In this document: positions 42,640 to 50,787 of the stretch, in pieces
Layout of the letters: each line of letters begins with the position of its first letter
Numbering within the stretch: position 1 is the first letter of the stretch
Source: Azomonas tarimensis
GTDB taxonomy: Bacteria > Pseudomonadota > Gammaproteobacteria > Pseudomonadales > Pseudomonadaceae
NCBI RefSeq assembly: GCF_042648805.1
Contig: NZ_JBHRXZ010000017.1
Location: 62,001-126,000 of the forward strand
Direction of reading: 5' to 3'
Length of the DNA stretch: 64,000 nt
The notes under the pieces: generated by a model
Database searches by the model: none
The model's input: only the letters and a program-made list of their open reading frames with translations
Told to the model about the DNA's origin: nothing
Made by a program: the position numbers and the translations under genes

Positions 42640-43027
42640 CCTGATTCGGGTTCCGCTGCCAGATCTCCTGCAACTGAGCTGGCAGTTGCATCGGGTCGAA
42701 GGGTTTGACCAGCACCTCGCGGGCGCCGAGCCCGAGCAAGGTCTCGCGCCGCACTGGCTCCATATAGCCGGTGAGAAAGACCACCGGCACCTGCTCCAGA
42801 TCGATGCGCGCAGCGAGCAGGCGCAACAGTTCCACACCGTCCATCTCCGGCAACATCGCATCGAGCAGGATCAGGTCCGGAGCAAAGGCGTCGAGCTTGT
42901 CGAGCGCTTCCTGGCCGGACGAGCAGCTGAGCACTTCCAGCCCGCCAACGCGCTCCAGGGCGATACGGGCGATCACCTGAATCGACGGCACATCCTCGAC
43001 ATGCATAACCCTGCGTAGTGGCTTCAT
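42620..43027 (-). CDS. Single-domain response regulator (CheY-like)
   Basis: A 135-residue receiver domain with no output domain. Phosphoacceptor aspartate in LILLDAMLPEMDG near residue 53, acidic pair in MHVEDVPS, threonine in FLTGYMEPV and lysine in EVLVKPFDPMQL. It probably receives phosphate from the sensor kinase just upstream, whose stop overlaps its start by ATGA. With no output domain it must act by protein contact. It overlaps the end of kauB by 20 bases tail to tail. Confidence 0.9.
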   Translation of the reverse strand: MKPLRRVMHVEDVPSIQVIARIALERVGGLEVLSCSSGQEALDKLDAFAPDLILLDAMLPEMDGVELLRLLAARIDLEQVPVVFLTGYMEPVRRETLLGLGAREVLVKPFDPMQLPAQLQEIWQRNPNQATAESR

Positions 43028-45423
43028 GCGTCGTCCTCGTCGTCCAGCGGCAGGTCGAACCAGAACGAGGCGCCCTTGCCGGGCTGGGAGTCGTAGCCGA
43101 TGCGGCCGTTCATGCGCTCGATCAGCGCCTTGCTGATGGCCAGCCCCAGGCCGGTCCCGCCCTGCGCGCGGGTATCGGAACTGTCGGCCTGGGCGAAGCG
43201 CTGGAACACCCGGTCGCGAAACGATTCGTCGATACCCTGGCCTTGATCCCGTACCGTGACGCGTACCCATTGCCCGGTCTGCCGGGTCTCCATGCTGACC
43301 GTGCCACCGGCGGGCGAGAATTTCGCAGCGTTGGACAGCAGGTTGGTCAGTACCTGATGCAGGCGCAATGCGTCGGCCCTTACCCGGGCAGCGCTGGCGC
43401 TGCTCAACTCCAGGGTCACACCATAGCGGTCGGCGTAGGCCTGATTGGCCCGCACCGCTTGCTGCAGCAGGGGCTGCAGCGGTTGCCGGTAGAGGTCGAC
43501 GCGTAGTTTGCCGGCGTTGAGCTTGTCGATGTCTAGCAAATCGTTGATCAAAGCGTTGAGGCGCTGACTGTTCTGGTTGGCGATGTCCAACAGTTCCCGC
43601 AGGTGCGCGGGCACCTCGCCCATGACTTCACTGCAGATGAGGGCCAGCGAGCCGCTGATGGAGGTGAGCGGGGTGCGCAGTTCGTGGCTGACGGTGGAAA
43701 CGAACTCGCGTTGCAGGCGCTCGTTGCGCTTGCGCTCGCTGATGTCGTGCATCACGGTGACAGCCCCGATTCTACTACCGTCGGAGGCGTACAGCGGGTC
43801 GGCGCTGGTCAGCAGAAAGCGGGGGCTGCCGTTATTGAGAATGGTCAGCTCGGCGTTGGCCACCACCTCTCCGCGCAGTGCGCGGGTCAGTGGAATCTCG
43901 TCGCGGCTCAGCGGGCGAGCCCCTTCGCTGTCAAACAGCGACATCGCATCAAGCCAGGATGGCTGATGGCTGGGGTAGGTTTCGCCAAACCATTGGCGGG
44001 CCTTATCGTTCAGCAGGGCCAGGCGTCCTTCGGCATCACAGGCGATTACGCCCTCCGACAGCGACTCGATCAGGCGGCGAGTCATCTCCTGCTGTTTTTC
44101 CAGCTCCGCCTGTTGCGCCTTTCGCTCGCTGACATCGGTGACCAGCCCGTGCCAGAGCACGCTGCCGTCCGCTTGGCACAGCGGCGTGGCCCGGGCGTCG
44201 AGCCATAGCAGGCCGCGCCTGGGGTGCGTGGCCCGATGCTCATGCTGCCAGGGGATGCGCTGCTCGGCGGCATGGCGCAGGGTGTCGAGCATCGGCGCAC
44301 GATCATCCGGGTGCACCCGCTCCAGAATCGGGTGTAGATGTTCCACCAGCTGCCCGGGGCTCAAGCCGTAGACCGCCTCGATCCCTTCGCTGGCATAGGT
44401 GAAGCCACCTCCGCCCGGTTTCCAGTGGTACTGGAACAGCATGCCTGGAACCTGAGCGGCAATCTGCTGCAGACGCAACTGGAGCTGTTCCTGCAGGGTC
44501 AGATCATAGCCGATGGCGAGGTAGCCGCGGGTGTCGCCATGGGCGTCCGGGATCGCCGAAAGGCTCAGCAGCAGCGGAATCTCGCTGCCGGTTCGGTGGC
44601 GCAGGCGCCAGGATCGCTGCTCGCGCTGGCCCCGGCGCAGGGGCTCGGTCAGCGCGGCGAAGCCCGGTTCGATCGGACGTTCCAGCTCCAGGGAGAGGCG
44701 CGCTGCCTGTTCTTTGAGGGTGTCGGCGAAAAACAGCGTCCGGCAGAAGTCGCGACCGGTCAGTCCGTTTCCGGAATAACCAAACAGCCGGGTCGCCGCC
44801 GGGTTAGCCTGCTCGATACGGCCATCGCGATCCATCATCAGCAGAGCGTTGGTAGCGTTGTCGAGCATGACGCGCTGCAGAGTGGCCTGTTCGGCATGCT
44901 GGCGCGTCAGCAGACGCTGTTCGAACAGACGGATCACCTGCCGGCTCAGGCGTTCGAGGGCGGCGCGTTGCTCTTCGTCGAGCTGGCGTGGCTGCCGGTC
45001 GATGACACACAGGGTGCCAAGATTGTGGCCATCCGGAGTGATCAGGGGTGCACCCGCATAGAAGCAGATGTTCGGTGCGCTGGTCACCAGCGGATTTTCG
45101 CGAAAGCGAGGGTCCTCGGTCGCATCGGGGACTTCGAAGATCTCACTCCCGCGAATGGTGTGATGGCAGAAGGAGAGCGCACGGGGCGTGGACGTGGCGG
45201 TCAGGCCATAGCGGCTCTTGAACCACTGGCGATGCTCGTCCACCAGGGAAATCAGGGCGATGGGCGTCTTGCAGATATAGGCTGCCAGCTGGGTGAAATC
45301 GTCGAACTCCGACTCATCCGGCGTATCGAGGATCTCGTAGCGGAGCAGGGCCGCCAGGCGCGAAAGCTCGCTGCACACCGGATCGCCCGGCGGCGGCACC
45401 TGACTGGCCTCTAGGGTGATCAT
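43024..45423 (-). CDS. GAF/PAS sensor histidine kinase
   Basis: A 799-residue soluble kinase with no membrane segments. Order: GAF domain (about 25-175; FDDFTQLAAYICKTPIALIS), PAS (about 185-300; MLDNATNALLMMDRDGRIEQ), PAS (about 315-435), PAS (about 445-555; LIESLSEGVIACDAEGRLA), HisKA with the phosphorylated histidine in STVSHELRTPLTS near residue 575, and HATPase with NLLSNAAKFSP, VRDQGQGI and GTGLGLAISKAL. It should sense a cytoplasmic cue, perhaps redox or a small ligand through PAS/GAF. The response regulator downstream is translationally coupled and is the likely partner. Confidence 0.9.
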   Translation of the reverse strand: MITLEASQVPPPGDPVCSELSRLAALLRYEILDTPDESEFDDFTQLAAYICKTPIALISLVDEHRQWFKSRYGLTATSTPRALSFCHHTIRGSEIFEVPDATEDPRFRENPLVTSAPNICFYAGAPLITPDGHNLGTLCVIDRQPRQLDEEQRAALERLSRQVIRLFEQRLLTRQHAEQATLQRVMLDNATNALLMMDRDGRIEQANPAATRLFGYSGNGLTGRDFCRTLFFADTLKEQAARLSLELERPIEPGFAALTEPLRRGQREQRSWRLRHRTGSEIPLLLSLSAIPDAHGDTRGYLAIGYDLTLQEQLQLRLQQIAAQVPGMLFQYHWKPGGGGFTYASEGIEAVYGLSPGQLVEHLHPILERVHPDDRAPMLDTLRHAAEQRIPWQHEHRATHPRRGLLWLDARATPLCQADGSVLWHGLVTDVSERKAQQAELEKQQEMTRRLIESLSEGVIACDAEGRLALLNDKARQWFGETYPSHQPSWLDAMSLFDSEGARPLSRDEIPLTRALRGEVVANAELTILNNGSPRFLLTSADPLYASDGSRIGAVTVMHDISERKRNERLQREFVSTVSHELRTPLTSISGSLALICSEVMGEVPAHLRELLDIANQNSQRLNALINDLLDIDKLNAGKLRVDLYRQPLQPLLQQAVRANQAYADRYGVTLELSSASAARVRADALRLHQVLTNLLSNAAKFSPAGGTVSMETRQTGQWVRVTVRDQGQGIDESFRDRVFQRFAQADSSDTRAQGGTGLGLAISKALIERMNGRIGYDSQPGKGASFWFDLPLDDEDDA

Positions 45424-45486
45424 TGGTCATCCGTCCTGTGGGGGAAGCGCCCTTCGTTGCATTGTGGTCGAGTCGTCACGGGTACG

Positions 45487-45605
45487 CTAGATGGCCAGCA
45501 GACGGTCGGCGAGCTCAAGGATCAAAGGCCTGAGAATCACGCCGTGGCACCGAGTCGCTGCAGCCGTGGGACCTCCTCGGGGTGGGCCTTGGCCGTCATG
45601 AGTCC
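45487..45605 (-). pseudogene. Possible gene remnant with frameshift
   Basis: On the minus strand a frame reading TAKAHPEEVPRLQRLGATA stops at 45537, and the next frame continues VILRPLILELADRLLAI to a stop at 45487. Joined, they look like the natural C-terminus of a larger protein, as if one base had been gained or lost. I do not recognise the family. The 300-base gap at 45424-45723 otherwise holds only the arsR promoter. Confidence 0.2.
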
Positions 45606-45674
45606 CGCCGTTACCGTGGCCGGCGCCTGCTGCTGGTGGGTGCGCGCAAGGCAGGGGCGAAAGCGATTTGACTG

Positions 45675-45698
45675 ACAATATATAAATAAACATATTGT
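45675..45698. promoter_or_regulatory. AT-rich inverted repeat, candidate operator of the BigR-like repressor
   Basis: ACAATAT (45675-45681) and ATATTGT (45692-45698) form a perfect inverted repeat around ten A/T-rich bases, 25 bases before the repressor start and overlapping the expected -10 region (TTGACT at 45668-45673 is a good -35). BigR and relatives bind AT-rich palindromes of this kind at their own promoters. Confidence 0.55.
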
Positions 45699-45723
45699 TA
45701 TTATGTCAACTGAGGAAAGGTCT

Positions 45724-46050
45724 ATGGATTCCGGCAACGCGCGCGTGGATCTGAAGCAGCTGCGCAATAGTGCTGGCGCAGCCTGTCAGTTGCTCAAGGC
45801 GCTGGGTAATCCGGACCGGCTGCTGCTGCTCTGCCAGCTCGTGGAGCGCGAGCGCAGCGTCGGCGAACTCGAGCAGTTACTGGGCATCGTCCAGCCGACC
45901 CTGTCGCAGCAACTGGCGGTGCTGCGGCGCGAAGGCCTGGTGACGACGCGTCGTGATGGCAAGCAAGTCTACTACCGGATCGCCAGCGAGCCAGCACTGG
46001 CCGTGCTGCAGACGCTGTATCTGCAATTTTGCAAGGAAGGGGAACGATGA
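45724..46050 (+). CDS. ArsR-family repressor, BigR/SqrR-like persulfide sensor
   Basis: A 108-residue winged-helix repressor: LLKALGNPDRLLLLCQL, VGELEQLLGIVQPTLSQQLAVLRREGLV and VYYRI are the ArsR core. It keeps two cysteines, one in LLLLCQL and one in LYLQFCKEGE at the C-terminus. These match the pair that forms a disulfide or tetrasulfide in BigR, YgaV and SqrR upon reaction with hydrogen sulfide or persulfide; another cysteine lies in GAACQLL. Its stop overlaps the YeeE-like start, so it probably represses that operon until sulfide or persulfide rises. AGGAAAGG decides the ATG at 45724 over one at 45703. Confidence 0.85.
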   Translation: MDSGNARVDLKQLRNSAGAACQLLKALGNPDRLLLLCQLVERERSVGELEQLLGIVQPTLSQQLAVLRREGLVTTRRDGKQVYYRIASEPALAVLQTLYLQFCKEGER

Positions 46051-46481
46051 CCATCGACTGGAACAGCTTCACGCCTTGGTCGGCGCTCGCCGGAGGGCTT
46101 CTCATCGGGCTGTCGGCCGGCCTGTTCATCATGGCAAACGGGCGCATCGCCGGGATCAGTGGGTTGCTGGGAAGCCTGTTTCGCTTGGGCGAAGGGCGTG
46201 ACGAGAAGGCCCTCTTCCTGCTTGGACTGGTCCTGGCACCCGTGCTCTGGCGATTCTTCACGGCGCTTCCGACAATCGAATTCCAGGGCAGCTGGCCGGC
46301 TCTGGTGGCGGCCGGTGTGCTGGTCGGTCTGGGCGCCCGCTACGGCTCCGGCTGCACCAGCGGGCATGGGGTGTGCGGGTTGTCCCGCCTGGCCCCACGC
46401 GCGCTGGCGGCTACCCTGGCGTTCATGGCCAGCGGATTCCTGACCGTCTATGTGGTTCGACATCTGCTGGGAGGGGCCTGA
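46047..46481 (+). CDS. YeeE/YedE-family sulfur transport protein (PmpA-like)
   Basis: A 144-residue membrane protein with four hydrophobic segments. YGSGCTSGHGVCGLSRLAPR near residue 100 is the YeeE/YedE signature, with cysteines that in the full-length thiosulfate transporter YeeE guide thiosulfate through the membrane. This is a half-length form; the next gene supplies the other half, as in PmpA/PmpB pairs. Located in the inner membrane. It is coupled to the BigR-like repressor by ATGA, so it is likely induced by sulfide or persulfide. Confidence 0.88.
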   Translation: MTIDWNSFTPWSALAGGLLIGLSAGLFIMANGRIAGISGLLGSLFRLGEGRDEKALFLLGLVLAPVLWRFFTALPTIEFQGSWPALVAAGVLVGLGARYGSGCTSGHGVCGLSRLAPRALAATLAFMASGFLTVYVVRHLLGGA

Positions 46482-46484
46482 GCA

Positions 46485-46910
46485 ATGGCGCGGCTGACCG
46501 CATTTCTGGCGGGACTGTTGTTTGGCGTCGGTCTGCTGCTGTCCGGCATGGCGAATCCGGCCAAAGTGACAGGTTTCCTTGATCTGGCGGGTGCCTGGGA
46601 CCCGTCGCTGGCCCTGGTGATGCTCGGTGCCGTCGCGGCGGCCTTGCTGCCGATGACCTGGGCCAAGAGGCGGGCGCGTTCGTTGCTCGATCAGCCGATG
46701 CAGCTGCCGCAGGCCCGCGCCCTCGATCGCCGGCTGATCGTCGGCAACCTGGTGTTCGGCGTGGGCTGGGGGCTGGCTGGCATCTGCCCGGGACCGGCGC
46801 TGACGATACTGTTCGCCGGTCACTGGCAGGCCTGGGCCTTTTTCACTGCGATGGTGGCGGGAATGTTGATTTTCGAAGCGCTGGATCGCCGGCGCACTCA
46901 AGGGGCCTAA
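46485..46910 (+). CDS. YeeE/YedE-type half transporter (DUF6691, PmpB-like)
   Basis: A 141-residue membrane protein with four helices. GLLLSGMANPAKVTGFLDLAGAWDPSL (cited by SGMANPAKVTGFLDLAG) and VFGVGWGLAGICPGPAL near residue 95 are the marks of the second half of the YeeE family, with the cysteine in GICPGPA. It begins three bases after the first half and presumably forms a pair with it to move a sulfur species such as thiosulfate or persulfide. Confidence 0.87.
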   Translation: MARLTAFLAGLLFGVGLLLSGMANPAKVTGFLDLAGAWDPSLALVMLGAVAAALLPMTWAKRRARSLLDQPMQLPQARALDRRLIVGNLVFGVGWGLAGICPGPALTILFAGHWQAWAFFTAMVAGMLIFEALDRRRTQGA

Positions 46911-46924
46911 AGTAGCCTAGAAGC

Positions 46925-47119
46925 ATGCAGACCAACATCGGAACTCTCGACCGTACCCTGCGGATTGTCATTGGCCTCGCGCTGATCGGCCTTGCGTTGG
47001 CCGGCACCCTTGGCCTCTGGGGCTGGATCGGCGTTTTGCCTCTGTTCACCGGACTGATACGCTTCTGCCCTGCCTATCCGTTGCTGGGAATCAATACCTG
47101 TCGGAAGGCCAAATCCTAG
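46925..47119 (+). CDS. DUF2892 (YgaP-like transmembrane) protein
   Basis: A 64-residue protein: MQTNIGTLDRTLRIVIGLAL, then a second hydrophobic stretch and LIRFCPAYPLLGINTC. This is the DUF2892 membrane hairpin, often fused to or beside rhodanese and persulfide proteins such as YgaP. It has two conserved cysteines in the C-terminal half. It lies 14 bases after the second YeeE-like gene and is probably part of the same sulfur-responsive operon. Confidence 0.85.
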   Translation: MQTNIGTLDRTLRIVIGLALIGLALAGTLGLWGWIGVLPLFTGLIRFCPAYPLLGINTCRKAKS

Positions 47120-47139
47120 GAGATTAAGGGGAGTTTTGC

Positions 47140-47838
47140 ATGGCCGACAGCATCAAGGTTTGGGACGTACCGCTAAGGCTGTTTCACTGGTTGCTGGCGG
47201 TAAGCGTTGTGGTGGCCATTGCCACGGGTTGGATCGGTGGCAACTGGATGTTCTGGCACGGTCGCCTGGGCCAGTTCATTTTTGGCTTGCTGGTTTTTCG
47301 CCTGGTGTGGGGGCTGGTGGGGTCGACTTACGCACGCTGGTCACGGATCTGCACAGCGCCGTTCAGCCTGCTGGCCTACCTGCGTGGCGAGTGGCGCCAG
47401 CCGGGCCATTCACCGATCGGTTCGCTGTCGGTGATTGCCATGCTGGCACTGTTGGGTTTCCAGGCCGGCAGTGGCCTGATCGCGACTGACGATATCGCTT
47501 TCCAGGGGCCGCTGTACCGGCTGGTGGAGCGAGACACCAGCGCTCTGTTCAGCAGCCTGCACCGGGAAACCAAATGGTGGTTGATCGGCCTGATCGGACT
47601 GCATCTGGCGGCGCTGTTGTTCTACAAGCTGGCCCAGAAGCGCGCCTTGGTCTGGGCGATGGTGTGCGGACGGGCGCAGCGGCGCGATGCGGGTGAGCGC
47701 GAAGCGGTCGGCGGTGCCTGGTGGGCGGTGGTGATCGCCGTGGCGATCGCGCTGCTGGCGGTCTGGGTGGTGCAGTCGGCGGCGGGCTGGATGGCACCCC
47801 CGCCAGCACCACCCGCACCTCCGGCGCTGAACTGGTAA
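47140..47838 (+). CDS. Cytochrome b561-type membrane protein
   Basis: A 232-residue inner-membrane cytochrome of the Ni-hydrogenase/b561 class. WDVPLRLFHWLLAVSVV near residue 8 provides a haem-ligand histidine; FWHGRLGQFIFGLLVFRLVWG and KWWLIGLIGLHLAALLFYKL provide others. Four main helices plus a fifth near residue 190-210, then a proline-rich end. It would pass electrons between the quinone pool and a periplasmic partner, possibly the cytochrome c' encoded convergently beside it. It begins 20 bases after the DUF2892 gene and may belong to that operon. Confidence 0.87.
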   Translation: MADSIKVWDVPLRLFHWLLAVSVVVAIATGWIGGNWMFWHGRLGQFIFGLLVFRLVWGLVGSTYARWSRICTAPFSLLAYLRGEWRQPGHSPIGSLSVIAMLALLGFQAGSGLIATDDIAFQGPLYRLVERDTSALFSSLHRETKWWLIGLIGLHLAALLFYKLAQKRALVWAMVCGRAQRRDAGEREAVGGAWWAVVIAVAIALLAVWVVQSAAGWMAPPPAPPAPPALNW

Positions 47839-47847
47839 AACCGGCAA

Positions 47848-47873
47848 CAGGCCACGCCGTCAGGCGCGGCCTG
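47848..47873. terminator. Hairpin between convergent cytochrome genes
   Basis: An 11-base-pair stem with one mismatch (CAGGCCACGCC/GGCGCGGCCTG, four-base loop) fills the 39 bases between the two stops. It has no clear T-run, so it may be a weak shared terminator. Confidence 0.4.
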
Positions 47874-47877
47874 TGGA

Positions 47878-48354
47878 TTACTGGCGAGAAAAGCGGAACT
47901 CGTCATGGCAGGCCTTGCAGGTCTGGCCGACTTCACCGAACGCCCGCCGAATGCGCGCCTGGTCGCCGGAGGCCGCTTCGCTGGCCAGGTTGTTGGCGGC
48001 AACATTGAAGTTGCGGCCCAGCCTGCCCGCTTCGTCCAGGTTCTGGAAAAATTCCGGACGCAGCGCAGTGATCTCGCCCATTTCGGCCCGGCTGCTGCCG
48101 GGACTGAACAGCGCACCCATGCCGGAGTTGGAAATCGCGGCGATGGCGTTGGCGGCCGCCTGAACCTGCAGTGGATCGTATTCGACGGAACCGTCGATTA
48201 CCTGGGCCTTGATCTTGCCCATGTTCCAGGACATGAACTTGTAGCCAGCCTGGCGGAACTCGATTTGGTCTTCGATATCGGGTTGCTGGGCCTGGGCGGC
48301 CAGACCCGCGGCCAGGATAACGGCACTCAGGCCGCCGACGATCAGTGCTTTCAC
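47878..48354 (-). CDS. Cytochrome c' (prime)
   Basis: A 158-residue periplasmic four-helix cytochrome. Signal peptide residues 1-22 (ending AQAQ), FRQAGYKFMSWNMGKIK at the first helix, and the haem site TCKACHDEFR near the C-terminus, the position typical of cytochrome c'. These proteins bind NO and help to resist nitrosative stress. The start is GTG, fixed by AAGGAG. The b561 gene is convergent, a neighbourhood seen in other bacteria. Confidence 0.9.
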   Translation of the reverse strand: MKALIVGGLSAVILAAGLAAQAQQPDIEDQIEFRQAGYKFMSWNMGKIKAQVIDGSVEYDPLQVQAAANAIAAISNSGMGALFSPGSSRAEMGEITALRPEFFQNLDEAGRLGRNFNVAANNLASEAASGDQARIRRAFGEVGQTCKACHDEFRFSRQ

Positions 48355-48618
48355 GACTCTCTCCTTGTGTTGCGGGCGGCCCCTCGGCAGCCTCAAGCAG
48401 CCAATACTCCCCCGCTGCGTTGGCCAGCGCAAGCCCGGACTTGCGGCATGGCGAAAGCGCCGGCGCACTACTGGCGCAGTGCTTTCAGCGCATTCAGGCG
48501 TGCTCCGGGCGCTGGCTGAAAGCGGCCATGTTTCGCTGCATCCAATCGTTACATTCTGCGTCAGCCGCCGGCGGCACCCGTCTGCGGCCCAGGCCATGTA
48601 CCCCCGAGGGTATATGGC

Positions 48619-49713
48619 TCAGGCAGGCTGCTGTTGGGTAATGCAGTGAATATTGCCCCCGCCCAGCAGGATCTCCCGGCCGGGCACCATCACCACTTCC
48701 CGGTCGGCGAAGCAGTCGCGCAGGATGGTTTCGGCCTGGGCATCCAGCGGGTCGCCGAACGCCGGTGCGATGATGCCGCCGTTGACGATGAGGAAGTTCA
48801 CATAGGAGCCGGCCAGGCGAATCAGCGGATTGCGTGGCTGGCTGCCGGCCACCCGGTCCACCGCAGCGCATTCGGCCTCGGTGGCGTGGAGGGGGCCGGG
48901 TATCGGCAGCCGATGGACGCGCAACAGGCGACCGCGCGCGTCCGGGGTTTTTTCCAGCACCTCGAGGGCGGCGCGGCAGCGGTCGTAATTGGGCTCCTGC
49001 GGATCGTCGGTCCAGGCCAGCAGCACCTCTCCCGGACGGACGAAGCAGCAGAAATTGTCGACGTGGCCGTCCGTCTCGTCGTTGTAGAGCCCTTCGGGTA
49101 GCCAGATGATGCGCTCGACCGCCAGGTACTCTCGCAGCGTTTCCTCGATGGCCTGGCGCGTCAGATGCGGGTTGCGGTTCGGGTTGAGCAGGCATTCCTC
49201 GGTGGTCAGCAGGGTGCCTTCACCGTCGACGTGGATGGCGCCGCCTTCGAGCACGAAGCCTCGGGTTCGGTAGCGCGAGCAGTGTTCGAGGGCGAGAATC
49301 TTGCGTGCCACCTGATCGTCACGCTGCCAGGGGGCGTAGAGGCCGCCCTGAAAACCGCCCCAAGCATTGAAATCCCAGTCCACCCCGCGGACTTCGCCCT
49401 CGCCATTGATGACGAAGGTGGGCCCGGTATCTCGCACCCAGGCATCGTCGCTGCTGAGCTCCACCACCCTGATGCGCGGGTGCTCGAGTCGCGCGCAAGC
49501 GTTGTCGTACTGCGCCGCGGAAACGCCAACGCTGACAGGCTCGAAACGTGCGATGGCCCTTGCCACCTCGGTGAAGGCGGCCTGGGCGGGCTTGCCGCCG
49601 GCCCGCCAGTTGTCCGGGCGTTCGGGCCAGAGCATCCAGGTCTGCTTGTGCCGTTCCCATTCGGCGGGCATGCGGAAACCATCGGTGCGGGGCGTACTAC
49701 AGAGCGTCGTCAT
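48619..49713 (-). CDS. aguA: Agmatine deiminase
   Basis: A 364-residue enzyme hydrolysing agmatine to N-carbamoylputrescine and ammonia. Family marks: FRMPAEWERHKQTWMLWPER at the start, WVRDTGPTFV near residue 92, the histidine in NDETDGHVDNF near residue 215, and the catalytic cysteine in GGGNIHCITQQQP at the end. aguB lies 31 bases upstream on the same strand, so both steps from agmatine to putrescine are encoded together. Confidence 0.95.
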   Translation of the reverse strand: MTTLCSTPRTDGFRMPAEWERHKQTWMLWPERPDNWRAGGKPAQAAFTEVARAIARFEPVSVGVSAAQYDNACARLEHPRIRVVELSSDDAWVRDTGPTFVINGEGEVRGVDWDFNAWGGFQGGLYAPWQRDDQVARKILALEHCSRYRTRGFVLEGGAIHVDGEGTLLTTEECLLNPNRNPHLTRQAIEETLREYLAVERIIWLPEGLYNDETDGHVDNFCCFVRPGEVLLAWTDDPQEPNYDRCRAALEVLEKTPDARGRLLRVHRLPIPGPLHATEAECAAVDRVAGSQPRNPLIRLAGSYVNFLIVNGGIIAPAFGDPLDAQAETILRDCFADREVVMVPGREILLGGGNIHCITQQQPA

Positions 49714-49744
49714 GGATCGGGCGCCTCAGGGTGCGGGGTAGGGC

Positions 49745-50626
49745 TCACTTGCACTCGTTATAGCCGTCCAGCGTCCTGATCGGCAGGTAGAGATTGGGTC
49801 GGCGGTCGCGGTAGACGCCCCAGGCGCTGCGCACATGCTCGAGCCGATCGAGATCGAAGCTGTGCACCAGTACGCCTTCGCTGGTCTGGTCCATCTCCTC
49901 GACCTTGGCGCCGAACTGATCGGCGATGAACGACGAGCCGTAGAAGGTGATGTCGTAGCCGTCCTGTTCTTCGGTCCCGATGCGGTTGCTGGCGATCAGC
50001 GGCATAAGGTTGGCACCGGCGTGACCCTGCTGGACACGCTGCCAGTGATCGCGGGAGGTGATGCTCGGATCATGCGGCTCGCTGCCGATGGCGGTGGGGT
50101 AGAAGAGTAGTTCCGCGCCCATCAGCGCCATGCTGCGGGCTGTCTCCGGAAACCATTGATCCCAGCAGATGCCGACGCCGATTCGCGCATAGCGGGTGTC
50201 CCAGACCTTGAAGCCGGTGTCCCCCGGGTTGAAATAGTATTTCTCGTGATAACCCGGGCCATCCGGGATGTGGCTCTTGCGATAGGTGCCGAGGTTGCGG
50301 CCATCGGCATCGATTACCGCCACGCTGTTGTAGCGCGCACGGCCGGCCAGCTCGAAGAAACTGATGGGAAGCACCACTGCCAGCTCGGCGGCGACCTTCT
50401 GGAAGTGCGTGATGGCGGGGTTCTGTTCGACCGTCGTAGCCATCTGCAGATATTCAGGGTTGGGTTTCTGGCAGAAATAGGGCGTCTCGAACAGTTCCTG
50501 GATGAGAATGATCTGGGCGCCCTTCGCGGCGGCCTCGCGCACGAGCTTCTCGGCCCGGGCGATATTGCCCTGACGATCCCATGAGCAGGCCATCTGGGTG
50601 GCGGCGACGGTGACGGTGCGGGTCAT
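49745..50626 (-). CDS. aguB: N-carbamoylputrescine amidase
   Basis: A 293-residue nitrilase-fold enzyme that releases putrescine, carbon dioxide and ammonia from N-carbamoylputrescine. The catalytic triad is visible: glutamate in LIQELFETPYFCQ near residue 43, lysine in YRKSHIPDGPGY near residue 118, cysteine in GVGICWDQWFPE near residue 153. First gene of aguBA; the 161 bases upstream carry a palindrome that may bind AguR. Confidence 0.95.
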   Translation of the reverse strand: MTRTVTVAATQMACSWDRQGNIARAEKLVREAAAKGAQIILIQELFETPYFCQKPNPEYLQMATTVEQNPAITHFQKVAAELAVVLPISFFELAGRARYNSVAVIDADGRNLGTYRKSHIPDGPGYHEKYYFNPGDTGFKVWDTRYARIGVGICWDQWFPETARSMALMGAELLFYPTAIGSEPHDPSITSRDHWQRVQQGHAGANLMPLIASNRIGTEEQDGYDITFYGSSFIADQFGAKVEEMDQTSEGVLVHSFDLDRLEHVRSAWGVYRDRRPNLYLPIRTLDGYNECK

Positions 50627-50709
50627 GGCAAAACCTCGGCGCGAGCGATGCAGTGTTGGACAGGCAGGAGATATCAGGTTCCAGCTGCGGGTAAGTGGCC
50701 TAGTTATAT

Positions 50710-50723
50710 TCGATAAATATCGA
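50710..50723. promoter_or_regulatory. Palindrome upstream of aguBA, candidate AguR operator
   Basis: TCGATA-AA-TATCGA, in an AT-rich stretch 84 bases before aguB and after the stop of the TetR gene. In P. aeruginosa AguR represses aguBA and is released by agmatine; site identity here is inferred from place and symmetry only. Confidence 0.45.
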
Positions 50724-50787
50724 TAATAAAAGCCAATATTCGTTGTCGGTCGTTTTGGTTAGGGTCAGGAGCCGATGAGAATCGGAT

